This document shows positions 26,244 through 34,364 of a stretch of DNA of 45,713 nt, one piece after another. Numbering within the stretch: the stretch's first letter is position 1; each line of letters starts with the position of its first letter. Both the position numbers and the translations under genes were made by a program. The notes beneath the pieces were generated by a model, which saw only the letters and a program-made list of their open reading frames with translations, was not told where the DNA came from and searched no databases. The DNA is from JBMNCR01 sp049366695 (lineage in GTDB: Bacteria > Bacillota > Clostridia > Eubacteriales > Alkalibacteraceae). The stretch spans positions 1 through 45,713 of the forward strand of contig JBMNCR010000090.1 in assembly GCA_049366695.1 (NCBI GenBank), in the 5' to 3' direction.

Positions 26244-27335
26244 CTAAATATCTAGCTTTTGGCTAAATTTAATTCTTGACTGTTTATATAGCTCTTCTCT
26301 ATAAGCAGGAGTGAGCACTTCAGCCCCATATAGATTTATCATAGCAGGTTTTGTAGGTTTGCAAAATTTTTCAGCAAATTCTTTCGCGGCCACTCTTTGC
26401 TCCTCTTCACTGGTTGTCAATGGATCAAATTGAGTAGGAATAACAGCTATTATAATTTTATCACCATATTTTTCATACAACATATGCGTATCATTCATCG
26501 GCTGAGGTGTCCATGAATCCCATCCAGCCGCTATAATTGATGGCACTTGCAATTCCAGATTTCCACAACTGTGAAGATCCGCATACAATCCTTTAGAATG
26601 AACATAATCAGTGAACCGCTTAATAGCAGGAACAAGCATTTCCATTGCTGTTGCTGGGGAAAAAAATGGAGCTTTCTGTGCACCCCAATCATCATGAACA
26701 TTGATCCCGTCAATATCAAAATATTCAATAAACTTGTCAACAATTTCAATGTATAAGTCGGTTAACTTTTCAAAAAGTTCTTTTACTGCATCCATTTGAT
26801 CTTCATCTATAAGTGCCATAATCGCTCCATCGAAGTCCATAAAAGAAATGAGCCTTTCATAATACCCTGTGAAAATCGTAGGGATTACAAATGTATCGCG
26901 ATTTAAGTAATTTTCATTAGCTTTTGCGGAACCTTCCCAATCCCAGCTGTCAACGTCAGGCCATACGAGTTTATCATACCATTCATTTGCATCTGCTAGC
27001 AAAGGCTTTCCAGGCTCAACCATTGAACCTCCAGCTATATCTATGTATACCCATTCAATACCGAACATATCTATACCACCAAATTCTTCACGTGTAAGTG
27101 AGTTCACTTCACGTACACTCGCACGCGCGATATTATCGGGAATAATCCTCGGATTCAAAATACTTGTTTCAATTGTGCTAATCTGCCAAATTGGCTTTTT
27201 TTCCATTATTGCTAGGTAGGCCTCCTTTCGGCTTACAGGGAAATCATATATTGGTGTACCTGCCATATCTGCTATCCTTGAAGGTATTTCACCTACTACT
27301 TTTAATTCTTTAGGGTCATATTTTGGAATTAACAT
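26244..27335 (-). CDS. UroD-family corrinoid methyltransferase with HxCG zinc motif
   Basis: A 363-residue member of the uroporphyrinogen decarboxylase superfamily (PF01208), resembling MT-I enzymes such as MtvB/OdmB O-demethylases or MtaA/MtbA, which move a methyl group between a substrate and a corrinoid protein. The zinc-site motif is ADLHSCGNLE (His255, Cys257), and INVHDDWGAQKAPFFSP at about 211-227 is the preceding barrel strand. It is not a heme-pathway UroD: no hem genes are near, and the corrinoid protein gene lies 113 bp upstream. AGGAGG precedes the ATG. O-demethylation of a methoxylated compound is the best guess; a methyl-transfer role to another thiol is the alternative. Confidence 0.82.
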   Translation of the reverse strand: MLIPKYDPKELKVVGEIPSRIADMAGTPIYDFPVSRKEAYLAIMEKKPIWQISTIETSILNPRIIPDNIARASVREVNSLTREEFGGIDMFGIEWVYIDIAGGSMVEPGKPLLADANEWYDKLVWPDVDSWDWEGSAKANENYLNRDTFVIPTIFTGYYERLISFMDFDGAIMALIDEDQMDAVKELFEKLTDLYIEIVDKFIEYFDIDGINVHDDWGAQKAPFFSPATAMEMLVPAIKRFTDYVHSKGLYADLHSCGNLELQVPSIIAAGWDSWTPQPMNDTHMLYEKYGDKIIIAVIPTQFDPLTTSEEEQRVAAKEFAEKFCKPTKPAMINLYGAEVLTPAYREELYKQSRIKFSQKLDI

Positions 27336-27448
27336 ATTTTCCTCCTATTGTTAACTTTTTTTTTGATTTTTAATCCAAAAAACATATTTTAATATACATC
27401 CTATACTGTACTTTTTTTATTAACTATCCGAATACTAATCAGTTACTA

Positions 27449-28075
27449 TTAAATTAGTGATTTTGCTGTAACAGCTGCACTTCCTGCATCCTGTGCATAA
27501 GCATCCGCATTGATTTCTTTTGCAAATTCCTGCGTAATAGGAGCACCTCCAACGATTACCTTGAATCCTGTTAATTCACTAGCTTTAATTGCTTCAACTG
27601 CTTCCTTGAGTGCAGGCATAGTTGTTGTTAATAGCGCCGAACATGCAACTACTTTAACATCTGGATTCTCTTTAATCGCTTCGATAAATTTATCAGGTTT
27701 AACATCCACCCCAAGATCAATCACTTCAAACCCAGCACTTTCAATCATAATAGCTACCAAGTTTTTTCCAATATCATGAAGGTCTCCTTCTACTGTCCCA
27801 ATTATACATTTTCCTAGAGATACTGCACCAGCACTTGCAAGCGCCGGTTTTAAAACTTCTACACCTTTTTGCATTGCTTTTGCAGCTACCAGCATTTCTG
27901 GTACAAAAATTTCACCTGTGGAGAATTTATCACCAACAATACTCATTGCATCAATCATTTCTGCTAGAATGTTACCTGCCGCTGTTCCTTCATTTAAGGC
28001 TTCTTGTACCAAATTCGGTACCAGTTTGACTTTTCCTGCTTCTACTTTTGCTTTTACTTCCTTTATCTTTGACAT
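27449..28075 (-). CDS. Methyltransferase corrinoid protein (module A)
   Basis: A 208-residue cobalamin-binding protein of the MtaC/MttC/MtvC type. The helical cap domain occupies about 1-85. The Rossmann-like domain carries the DxHxxG motif GTVEGDLHDIGKN with His100 as the lower cobalt ligand, then the SxL (CSALLTTTMPALKE) and GG (VIVGGAPIT) motifs that cradle the dimethylbenzimidazole tail. It shuttles the methyl group on cobalt between the UroD-type MT-I and the pterin MT-II encoded on either side. AAGGAGGAGA precedes the ATG; the MT-II gene is 49 bp upstream. Confidence 0.95.
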   Translation of the reverse strand: MSKIKEVKAKVEAGKVKLVPNLVQEALNEGTAAGNILAEMIDAMSIVGDKFSTGEIFVPEMLVAAKAMQKGVEVLKPALASAGAVSLGKCIIGTVEGDLHDIGKNLVAIMIESAGFEVIDLGVDVKPDKFIEAIKENPDVKVVACSALLTTTMPALKEAVEAIKASELTGFKVIVGGAPITQEFAKEINADAYAQDAGSAAVTAKSLI

Positions 28076-28124
28076 TTTTTGTCTCCTCCTTATTATATGT
28101 TAATAATTGATATCTTCTTTTTAC

Positions 28125-28931
28125 TTATTTTTTTGATCCAAATATTTCTTCTCTGTATGCGCATATATATTCCATACAGTAATCATCCTTCCCAAGCAAT
28201 GCTTCTGTAGCAAATATCATACCCATCATATCTCTGTTTAGCGGATCAAGAATCGCGCTGTCCATGCCTGCATTCATCGCAAGTACGATAAATCCCTGAT
28301 TCACCAGCTTTCTTACTGGTAGATTGAATGAAATATTACTCACTGCTCCTGTAATATGGATTGAAGGATACTGTGCTTTTATCTCATTAATTACTTTGAC
28401 AACCATCGCAATTCCATCATCTGAAGTGCACAGCATTTCAACAAGCGGATCAATATGTATACGAGAAGAATCTATGCCAAATTCTTTTGCTTTTTTCATG
28501 ATTCCCTCGAATACTTCTAAACGTCTTTCAGCTGTCTGCGGAATACCATTGTCATCATTGAGAAGTGCTACCACTTCCCATTCCGGATTCAAAGACAGTA
28601 CAGGAAATGCCACATCAATTTTGTCACCCTCTAGCGATACAGAGTTTAGTAACCCTGGTTTGTTACAAAATTGCATACATTCTACACATACACGAGTGTT
28701 TGGACTATCAACTGCTATCGGTGTATCAGTTACTTCCTGCACCTGATCAATTAACCATTTCATAGTTTCTATTTCTATATGATCTTTTACAGAGGCACAC
28801 ACATCAATATATGACGCACCAGCTGCACTTTGCACTTTGGCCAGATTACGAATAAAATCTGCATTTTTTTCGGCAATTGCCTTCGCTACTGAAGGTATAG
28901 ATCCGTTAATTTTTTCACCTATTATTATCAT
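28125..28931 (-). CDS. Methyltetrahydrofolate:corrinoid methyltransferase (MT-II)
   Basis: A 268-residue pterin-binding TIM-barrel enzyme of the AcsE/MtvA/MtrH type. Pterin motifs are IGEKINGSIPSVAKAI at the start, AAGASYIDVCASV at about 36-48, and TPIAVDSPNTRVC at about 70-82; GAVSNISFNLPVR lies in the second half. It would take the methyl group from the corrinoid protein to tetrahydrofolate (or run in reverse), linking substrate demethylation to the Wood-Ljungdahl or folate one-carbon pool. It lies directly upstream of the corrinoid protein gene with a GGAGG ribosome site. Its presence argues for THF rather than coenzyme M as acceptor. Confidence 0.92.
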   Translation of the reverse strand: MIIIGEKINGSIPSVAKAIAEKNADFIRNLAKVQSAAGASYIDVCASVKDHIEIETMKWLIDQVQEVTDTPIAVDSPNTRVCVECMQFCNKPGLLNSVSLEGDKIDVAFPVLSLNPEWEVVALLNDDNGIPQTAERRLEVFEGIMKKAKEFGIDSSRIHIDPLVEMLCTSDDGIAMVVKVINEIKAQYPSIHITGAVSNISFNLPVRKLVNQGFIVLAMNAGMDSAILDPLNRDMMGMIFATEALLGKDDYCMEYICAYREEIFGSKK

Positions 28932-29156
28932 TTATGGGTTCCTCCAATTATATATTTATGTTTTAAAATTCAGCTAGTTTTTATATAATCATTAGCTAAT
29001 TAATTAACATTGTGGCACAATATACTCACTCAACATTTAAATCGTGAAATAAAACGTATAATATTATGCCATAAATAGTCATTTATTAATCACTATCAAA
29101 CATTTAATGACCTTTTTTCATGACTCCTAATAGCACAATCTTTAATAGCAATTCAA

Positions 29157-30545
29157 CTACATCAAAAGCCCCATATAAAATTTAAAGAATTCAATATTAC
29201 TTGCTTCAAATCTATTTTGTGCAAAATCTGGAGTGAGAGGATAATCATTTTTAAATTTTTCCCAATCAAACAAATGCTTTGATTGAAGCGGTTTAATTAT
29301 ATTCTCATCAAACTTAAAGCCTTCACTGTTAAGCGGTGTACCGAAGTTTTCTCCAGCATTGTCATACACAGCATAATCCCTAATTGTTTCAATAACAGCA
29401 ATATAATTTTCAATATTGATATCCTTTAGAGAAATAGGAAGCTTATCAAGCCTGAATTCATAGCCTCCACCAGGCAACATAATATCAAGAAGCTCTTTCA
29501 CTTTGTCAACACACTGCTGCTTTGTGCCTGTTTTAATAAGATTTATCGGATAAAGACCAGAAAGCATAAATTTCTTACCCAAATTATCTTTGATTATTTG
29601 AGGATCTCCATATTCAAATAGTAACTTAGTCCCTGCGGGAAGTTCCATAATATGATCTAGATAACGCATCCAATTATCCTCACAAAATGCAGATGTTCTT
29701 ACCCCAAATGAGGCCCATTGCTGTGTTATTTTAATATATGATGGCAACCATATTTCTTCAAAATCTTTTTCGCGCATAAACGTTGGCATATGAAGTGGTG
29801 TGCCTACAAAACCTTGTGGATGAGGATTAGTCGGCAATCCAGCATAAAACATAAGCGGAGTGAGTGCCTCACATGCATCTTTTATTTTATTTCTGTCCCT
29901 TCTAATATCCATACTGATACCAGAAAAACCTCTTAGCTGATCTGATAGGAAATCATAAGGAGCAGCACAAAATGCCATTGAACCCGCTGGAGCTCCTCCT
30001 ATAGAATATCCGTATTCCTCAGTTAGATCTTTAACAAATGGCAAGGAATCAGCAAGATCTTTTTTAAGTGACGAGTCACTCATAAACAATGCACGCTGTA
30101 TGCCAATTGGATCCGTGGGATCGAGAGACTTACAGTGCCTTGGGATAATTCTTTCCATAATACATGCGAAAGGATCTTCTATCAACGCATCATAATCTTC
30201 AACATTCATTCCTGTAACTTCAGGATGTTGCATAAAACCATTCTTTCCCATGACAAGAGTTTGAGAACCCAAAGTCTGATAATAAGATGGATTTCTTGAT
30301 CCAATAGGTGATGCTGGATTAACAGGGCATTTATCTGAATAAACTATCTTACAAAGTTCTCTTGCCGGTTTTTCAAGCAGTGAATATTCATATTGATAAT
30401 CAATCATGTTAATCCCACCAAATTCAGCCACTACATTTGCCATAACTTGAAATTCAGCAGGAATCCTTTTAGGTATTATATTGTTGTAATAATCTTCATT
30501 AAGCTTACAGCGCTCCTGCTGGAGCAATTTTATTTCATTATTCAT
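29157..30545 (-). CDS. Large UroD-superfamily protein lacking the HxCG motif (module A)
   Basis: A 462-residue UroD-like barrel, about 100 residues longer than usual MT-I proteins. It is clearly related to the 383-residue protein at 34365-35516: both have MQHPEV (GFMQHPEV here), a YD...DPF stretch, a DF-x-x-D-x-LRGF box, SMDIRR, and a PLHM-x-x-FM box. Where the classic family has HxCGN, this one reads FCEDNWMRYLDH near residue 285, so the zinc His is absent. An ATG-distal start would add 17 residues; AAGGAG nine bases before the ATG at 30545 decides this one. Being in the corrinoid cluster suggests methyl or demethylation chemistry, but the reaction is unknown. Confidence 0.8.
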   Translation of the reverse strand: MNNEIKLLQQERCKLNEDYYNNIIPKRIPAEFQVMANVVAEFGGINMIDYQYEYSLLEKPARELCKIVYSDKCPVNPASPIGSRNPSYYQTLGSQTLVMGKNGFMQHPEVTGMNVEDYDALIEDPFACIMERIIPRHCKSLDPTDPIGIQRALFMSDSSLKKDLADSLPFVKDLTEEYGYSIGGAPAGSMAFCAAPYDFLSDQLRGFSGISMDIRRDRNKIKDACEALTPLMFYAGLPTNPHPQGFVGTPLHMPTFMREKDFEEIWLPSYIKITQQWASFGVRTSAFCEDNWMRYLDHIMELPAGTKLLFEYGDPQIIKDNLGKKFMLSGLYPINLIKTGTKQQCVDKVKELLDIMLPGGGYEFRLDKLPISLKDINIENYIAVIETIRDYAVYDNAGENFGTPLNSEGFKFDENIIKPLQSKHLFDWEKFKNDYPLTPDFAQNRFEASNIEFFKFYMGLLM

Positions 30546-30758
30546 GTTATATTTTCTCCTTATATCTATATTTTTTTTATAAATGAATATTATCAAGTTA
30601 GATGTTTTGTATTTGATAATTCAATTTATAAATTTCTATCAATTTCATTTGTTGATAACATCATGTTTTTTTAATGCGTAAATATTACATTTTAAATTGT
30701 AAATATATACTGTCGCATAAAAATAAAGAAACATTTAAATGCAGTTTTTAAATTAGAT

Positions 30759-30807
30759 GAGGCTGATAAAAGCCATAACTATTTATTGCAGTCTAATTAT
30801 CAGCCTC
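30759..30807 (-). terminator. Stem-loop after the DcuC-type gene
   Basis: GAGGCTGATAA at 30759-30769 pairs exactly with TTATCAGCCTC at 30797-30807, with a 27-nt loop that can form alternative pairs (ATTAGA with TCTAAT). It begins 40 bases past the carrier stop codon. It lacks a strong T-tract on the minus strand, so it may be an attenuating or mRNA-stabilising structure rather than a full terminator. The rest of 30546-30847 is AT-rich spacer. Confidence 0.45.
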
Positions 30808-30847
30808 TTAATTGGGAGTTAATTATTAAAGATTTATATCATTATTC

Positions 30848-32239
30848 TTACATGTGTATGGTAATGCCAATAACAAATGCAACTACCCCGCCTGCTAAGA
30901 GTGGAATAATGTTTCGTTTCGAAATCTGTACTACATTTAGTTCGGCAGCTCCTGCAGCAACCAATTGTCCCTGTGCTGTAAGTGAAGTTGAATTCCCTAT
31001 TGCTGCAAACAACATAAATGTACTAAATATCAATGAAGCATCAGCACCAGAAGCGACAATATATGTACCCAAAATCGCACCAACAGGCATAAACCCTGAT
31101 CCCATTCCCGCAAGAAAAACGAACAATGTTGTTGCTAGATAGACAATAATCATAAATCCAATTTGTGAAGAACTGCCTGTACCAAGTGCATCTACTAAAA
31201 TATTTACTCCACCAAGCATTCCAATAGCTGCAGAAAAAACCATTCCTCCGATCACAAACGGATATATCATAGTAATAGAATCTCCAAAACCTTTCCAAAA
31301 GCTCGCCATATCTTCTGAGATTTGATCCACTTTTTTTTCTTTAGCACGAATAAATTGCAATATCAATACTAAAACTGCTGCTAAAAAATAAATTGCACCA
31401 GTATCCAGTTTCAAGGACGGAAATGCAATACCACCAAATAGAATTACCATAATAATGGGCATTAGTGGTAAAAGCATATAATATCCTGGCAAACCAAAAC
31501 TTTTTGGATCTACTTGTTCTATATCTGTCGTATTTGCTTCGTACAATAAACCCTTTTTAGCTTCTTTTCTCTCCCACATAGGAGTTGTGATTGCAAAAAC
31601 CAGTACGATAGCAATGAACATCGGAACAAAGTATATCAATTCTGTGTTCATAAAATAATCAACTGCACTCATAGACTCACCTGCGAATGCAAATGTCATA
31701 GGAGTTATCGGTGTAGCTGGTCCCCACCCTATACCTGAACAAATAGTAATTACGGAAATCGCTGTAAGTCTATTAACCTTTAACGCTAATAATACTGGAT
31801 ACACCGTTGAAATAAGAATAAGTATAACGGTGACTTGATTCGGTCCTAACCATTTGATAACCATTGCAAGAAACATTGTTCCAGCATAAATCACCCATTT
31901 GCTTTTCATTTTTGAAAGTTTTGTCGCAAGTGTAAGTGCAAAAAAATCATTTGCCTTTGTGAATTGCATAAGTCCAACATAGCCTAATATAAATGCGGTA
32001 GTGGCACCCATAGTCGTCCACATTCCAATGGCTTGATTGTAAATATACTTGAAAATATCCAGAAAATATATCCCTGTGGTCGCATCGCCTAATACGCTTG
32101 TTTGTGTTGCATATTGCATGATAATTAAAACCACAATTCCAATTGAAAGCATAGACAATACTGGATTCACCCCTTTAAGGATTAAATACACCAGTAACCC
32201 TACCGCTCCTAACGTAAGAATAACCATTAAAATATCCAT
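30848..32239 (-). CDS. DcuC-type anaerobic C4-dicarboxylate carrier family protein
   Basis: A 463-residue membrane protein with about 12 hydrophobic segments. The stretch YVGLMQFTKANDFFALTLAT with WLGPNQVTVILILISTVYPV and GWGPATPITPMTFAFAGESM matches the DcuC layout (GANDM, then a small-residue helix, then a Pro/Gly-rich re-entrant region). DcuC proteins move dicarboxylates such as succinate and fumarate. Here, at the head of a corrinoid methyltransferase gene set, it may carry a methylated or methoxylated carboxylate or its product. AAAGGAGA precedes the ATG. Its promoter overlaps a perfect palindrome, beside a divergent TetR gene. Confidence 0.75.
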   Translation of the reverse strand: MDILMVILTLGAVGLLVYLILKGVNPVLSMLSIGIVVLIIMQYATQTSVLGDATTGIYFLDIFKYIYNQAIGMWTTMGATTAFILGYVGLMQFTKANDFFALTLATKLSKMKSKWVIYAGTMFLAMVIKWLGPNQVTVILILISTVYPVLLALKVNRLTAISVITICSGIGWGPATPITPMTFAFAGESMSAVDYFMNTELIYFVPMFIAIVLVFAITTPMWERKEAKKGLLYEANTTDIEQVDPKSFGLPGYYMLLPLMPIIMVILFGGIAFPSLKLDTGAIYFLAAVLVLILQFIRAKEKKVDQISEDMASFWKGFGDSITMIYPFVIGGMVFSAAIGMLGGVNILVDALGTGSSSQIGFMIIVYLATTLFVFLAGMGSGFMPVGAILGTYIVASGADASLIFSTFMLFAAIGNSTSLTAQGQLVAAGAAELNVVQISKRNIIPLLAGGVVAFVIGITIHM

Positions 32240-32266
32240 ACATTTCTCCTTTTAAGAAAATTTATT

Positions 32267-32294
32267 ATATAAACTTGACCGGTCAAGTTTATAT
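32267..32294. promoter_or_regulatory. Perfect 28-bp palindromic operator for the TetR regulator
   Basis: The left half ATATAAACTTGACC (32267-32280) is followed directly by its exact reverse complement (32281-32294). It overlaps the -10 box and probable start point of the carrier promoter and lies in the intergenic space shared with a divergent TetR gene. This is the textbook position for a TetR-family repressor site. Confidence 0.85.
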
Positions 32295-32319
32295 TACACT
32301 CATTTTTGTAAATTGTCAA
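32291..32319 (-). promoter_or_regulatory. Promoter of the DcuC-type gene
   Basis: On the minus strand, -35 TTGACA (32319-32314), a 17-base spacer and -10 TAATAT (32296-32291). The operator palindrome overlaps the -10 box, so a bound repressor would block polymerase. Confidence 0.65.
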
Positions 32320-32338
32320 TGTATTTTCATTAATTTAT

Positions 32339-32350
32339 TTGACTAGTAAA
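32339..32350. promoter_or_regulatory. Possible second, weaker TetR site
   Basis: TTGACTAGTAAA shares 9 of 12 bases with the operator core TTGACCGGTCAA. It lies 20 bases upstream of the -35 region of the tetR gene, where it could give autoregulation. Confidence 0.4.
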
Positions 32351-32370
32351 GTAATATTATTGAAAACATC

Positions 32371-32399
32371 TTTAAATATAACAATAAATGTGATATAAT
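32371..32399 (+). promoter_or_regulatory. Promoter of the TetR gene, probably giving a leaderless mRNA
   Basis: A perfect TATAAT (32394-32399) preceded at 17 bases by TTTAAA. The ATG at 32406 is only six bases past the -10 box and no ribosome site exists, so transcription would start at or next to the start codon. Confidence 0.5.
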
Positions 32400-32405
32400 A
32401 CTGAA

Positions 32406-33071
32406 ATGAAAAGAGAATCCAGTAGGAATAAACAAAATGAAATAATAGATGTAGCAACAATCTTATTTTACGAACAGGGATATAAAAATACATATTTAGA
32501 GCAGATTGCTAAGAGAATAGGTGTAACTAAACAATTAATTGGTTACCATTTTGGTACTAAATTTAATCTTGCAACAAAAGTCATAAATAAGTACACCGAA
32601 GAATTAAAAGATAAAAATGCTCTAAAAGTATATAATATTTTAAAAAAAAGTGATCTTCAAGTCTCAACAGCTGTAGATATGCGGATTCTCAATATGCTCT
32701 ATCATGAGGATCAAAATGCAAGGAGATTTAGTCTTGAAGTACTTCCAGCAATATACCTTGAACCAAATCCAGAAGTCAATTTAGTCAAATATTCAATCCA
32801 TGACCGTCAATACAAGCTCGAAATAGATCATGATACTGATGAATTAATGATGATTGCTATTGTTTGCCAAAGTTCTGTCCATGCACTCCAGAAGGCTTTT
32901 TATAGTAATATTTTAAACTGCACTGTTGAACAATATTTTGATTTCTCTATTAGACTTTTATTCAAAATGATGAATATCGATAATAAAAGAATCGAAGAAA
33001 TAATATCAGAAAGCAAAAAAATTATGCAAAAACTAGATTATAAAATTGAGCCATATTTTAAAATCTCTTAA
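32406..33071 (+). CDS. TetR-family transcriptional regulator (module A)
   Basis: A 221-residue TetR/AcrR protein. The helix-turn-helix is at about 10-55 (IDVATILFYEQGYKNTYLEQ, then IAKRIGVTKQLIGYHFGTKFNL); the rest is a helical ligand domain with no recognised family. It is transcribed away from the DcuC-type gene, with a 28-bp palindrome between them, and most likely represses that gene and itself until a ligand (perhaps the methylated substrate) appears. It starts without a ribosome site, six bases from a TATAAT box. No better downstream start exists because the DNA-binding domain begins within about ten residues. Confidence 0.9.
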   Translation: MKRESSRNKQNEIIDVATILFYEQGYKNTYLEQIAKRIGVTKQLIGYHFGTKFNLATKVINKYTEELKDKNALKVYNILKKSDLQVSTAVDMRILNMLYHEDQNARRFSLEVLPAIYLEPNPEVNLVKYSIHDRQYKLEIDHDTDELMMIAIVCQSSVHALQKAFYSNILNCTVEQYFDFSIRLLFKMMNIDNKRIEEIISESKKIMQKLDYKIEPYFKIS

Positions 33072-33243
33072 TATTTATACAAATTAAAAGTGGTGCAAAA
33101 ATTTATTTTATCTCTTTAAATAGACAATAAGTTAGGATTAAAGTTAAAATTATACAGTGTAGAATTTTGTAGTTTAATAATATTCCTATATAATATATTA
33201 TACCCTTCTAATGTCATAAATATCCATGCTTGTTACTCAATAA

Positions 33244-33390
33244 CATGATAGGGCAATGTTGAGAGGTTTCTGGAATTGTGACTAGGAACGGATAGTTTTT
33301 AGTAGGCTATCTATTCTTCCATTCCTGAGACAACTAAACCGATAAACCTCAGCGGTTTCAGGACTGGTTCCCATCATGCGTTAGCGTGCA
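33244..33390 (+). ncRNA. Candidate structured RNA with pseudoknot, HEARO/omega-RNA-like
   Basis: A closed fold is visible: CATGAT(a)GGG 33244-33253 pairs with CCCATCATG 33370-33378. Inside, TTGT 33276-33279 pairs with ACAA 33330-33333, AGGAA 33284-33288 with TTCCT 33322-33326, GATAG 33291-33295 with CTATC 33307-33311, and AAACCG 33336-33341 with CGGTTT 33353-33358. The loop of that last hairpin holds AAACCTC (33344-33350), complementary to GAGGTTT (33263-33269), a pseudoknot. A small GC hairpin follows (33377-33388) whose pairs include G-U wobbles only on the plus strand. Size, 5' ATGA and topology remind me of HEARO, the RNA of IsrB/IscB elements, but no such nuclease gene is here. The rest of 33072-33469 shows nothing coding. 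Confidence 0.55.
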
Positions 33391-33469
33391 AAGTTTCTTC
33401 AAATAGTATAATTTGTTGGCTAATCACTAGATCCCAATTAGCATATATTCTCGTCCATTTTTTGCTAAT

Positions 33470-34155
33470 TTATTCAGTAGCTAAATATAACATTCTCATT
33501 AGACTTTCATCACTAGGAAATATCAGCTTCGTTTTGGTGACTTTTCTAAACTGACCATTCAGACTTTCTCTAGCATTAGTCGTATACATTATCTTATGAA
33601 TATAATCTGGGAATTCAAAAAAATGATTAGATTATCACAATTATCTTCCCAACTATTTATAGCATTAGGATATTTATTCACCCATTTATCTTTTGCTTGT
33701 ATTAAGTTTTCAAGTACAACATCTTCATTTACAGCACCATACACTTTTTTTAAATCTGCTATAAATACTTTCCTATCTTTATACAGAATATATCTTATAC
33801 TTGCTCTTATTTGAAGAATTATGTGCCTTTGTATTTTAGCAAATGGATACACTTCTCCAATAGCTTCTTTGAAGCTTTTCAAGCCATCTACGCAGAATAC
33901 AAGTACATTTTGCACACCTCTATTTTTAAGACCGTTGATTACTGACAACCTGAATTTACTACTTTCATTTGTACCTATCCATATACCTAGTACTTCTTTC
34001 TCTCCATGCATATTTACACCAAGCACAACGTATGCTACTTTAACTACTACATGTTTATCATCACGTACTTTGTAGTGTATGGCGTCCATAAAAACAAATA
34101 AATATGTTGGTTCAAGAGGTCTATTTTGCCATTGTGTTACTAATAGCAAAATTCT
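33470..34155 (-). pseudogene. Decayed IS256-family transposase fragment
   Basis: The middle of an IS256/mutator-type transposase: WQNRPLEPTYLFVFMDAIHY (first Asp), VLGIWIGTNESSKFRLSVIN, and FCVDGLKSFKEAI (second Asp). The region normally reading CQxHxxRN is altered to IQRHIILQIRAS. At a run of seven A (33617-33623, plus strand) the frame shifts; the other frame continues FFEFPDYIHKIMYTTNARES and LNGQFRKVTKTKLIFPSDES to a stop at 33470-33472. The N-terminal third is missing: similarity ends near 34155, just before the terminator of module B. It is an inactive remnant. Confidence 0.88.
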
Positions 34156-34160
34156 GTTTA

Positions 34161-34198
34161 GATAAAGAAAACAAGTCTTGGTTTTTAACCAAGACTTG
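34161..34198 (-). terminator. Rho-independent terminator of the module B operon
   Basis: CAAGTCTTGGTT (34172-34183) and AACCAAGACTTG (34187-34198) form a perfect 12-bp stem with a 3-base loop. On the minus strand it is followed by TTTTCTTTATC. It starts seven bases after the stop of the small ORF, so it closes the corrinoid protein, UroD-like, small ORF transcript. Confidence 0.82.
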
Positions 34199-34204
34199 AA
34201 AATT

Positions 34205-34351
34205 TTAAACAAGTAATCCCATTACAAATATAAACAGCGAATCTTCTACTTCATCCCAAGATTTTTTCATTATCGAAGTATCCTCATCTATAAATCCTTC
34301 TGTACCAACGAGATCATCCCAATATTTTAACTTTTCAGATTTAATATTCAT
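34205..34351 (-). CDS. Unrecognised 48-residue protein at the end of module B
   Basis: A short ORF placed 13 bases after the stop of the UroD-like gene and seven bases before a strong terminator. GGGGGTGG lies six bases before the ATG at 34351; an ATG at 34357 is too close to that site. The protein starts MNIKSEKLKYWDDL and is acidic in the middle (GFIDEDTSIMKKSWDEVEDS), ending in a hydrophobic tail LFIFVMGLLV. I do not recognise it. Its tight fit between stop and terminator suggests a real gene: a small partner of the methyltransferase, perhaps membrane-tethered by its tail. It could also be a remnant of a longer gene. Confidence 0.55.
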   Translation of the reverse strand: MNIKSEKLKYWDDLVGTEGFIDEDTSIMKKSWDEVEDSLFIFVMGLLV

Positions 34352-34364
34352 TTTCATCCACCCC

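Noticed and set aside
26244..27335. Genuine uroporphyrinogen decarboxylase of heme synthesis
   Set aside because: Context is corrinoid protein plus methyl-THF methyltransferase, and the HxCG zinc motif belongs to methyltransferases, not to heme UroD.
30575..30665. Imperfect palindrome TTGATA...TATCAA upstream of the large UroD-like gene
   Set aside because: Symmetry is weak and expected by chance in DNA this AT-rich; no link to either TetR site.
33240..33390. Cobalamin riboswitch, given the corrinoid genes nearby
   Set aside because: The conserved B12-box GCCACTG pattern is absent, and the element is not upstream of a coding gene on its strand.
34156..34212. N-terminal extension of the IS256 fragment
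   Set aside because: These codons are read through the terminator hairpin and do not resemble any transposase.
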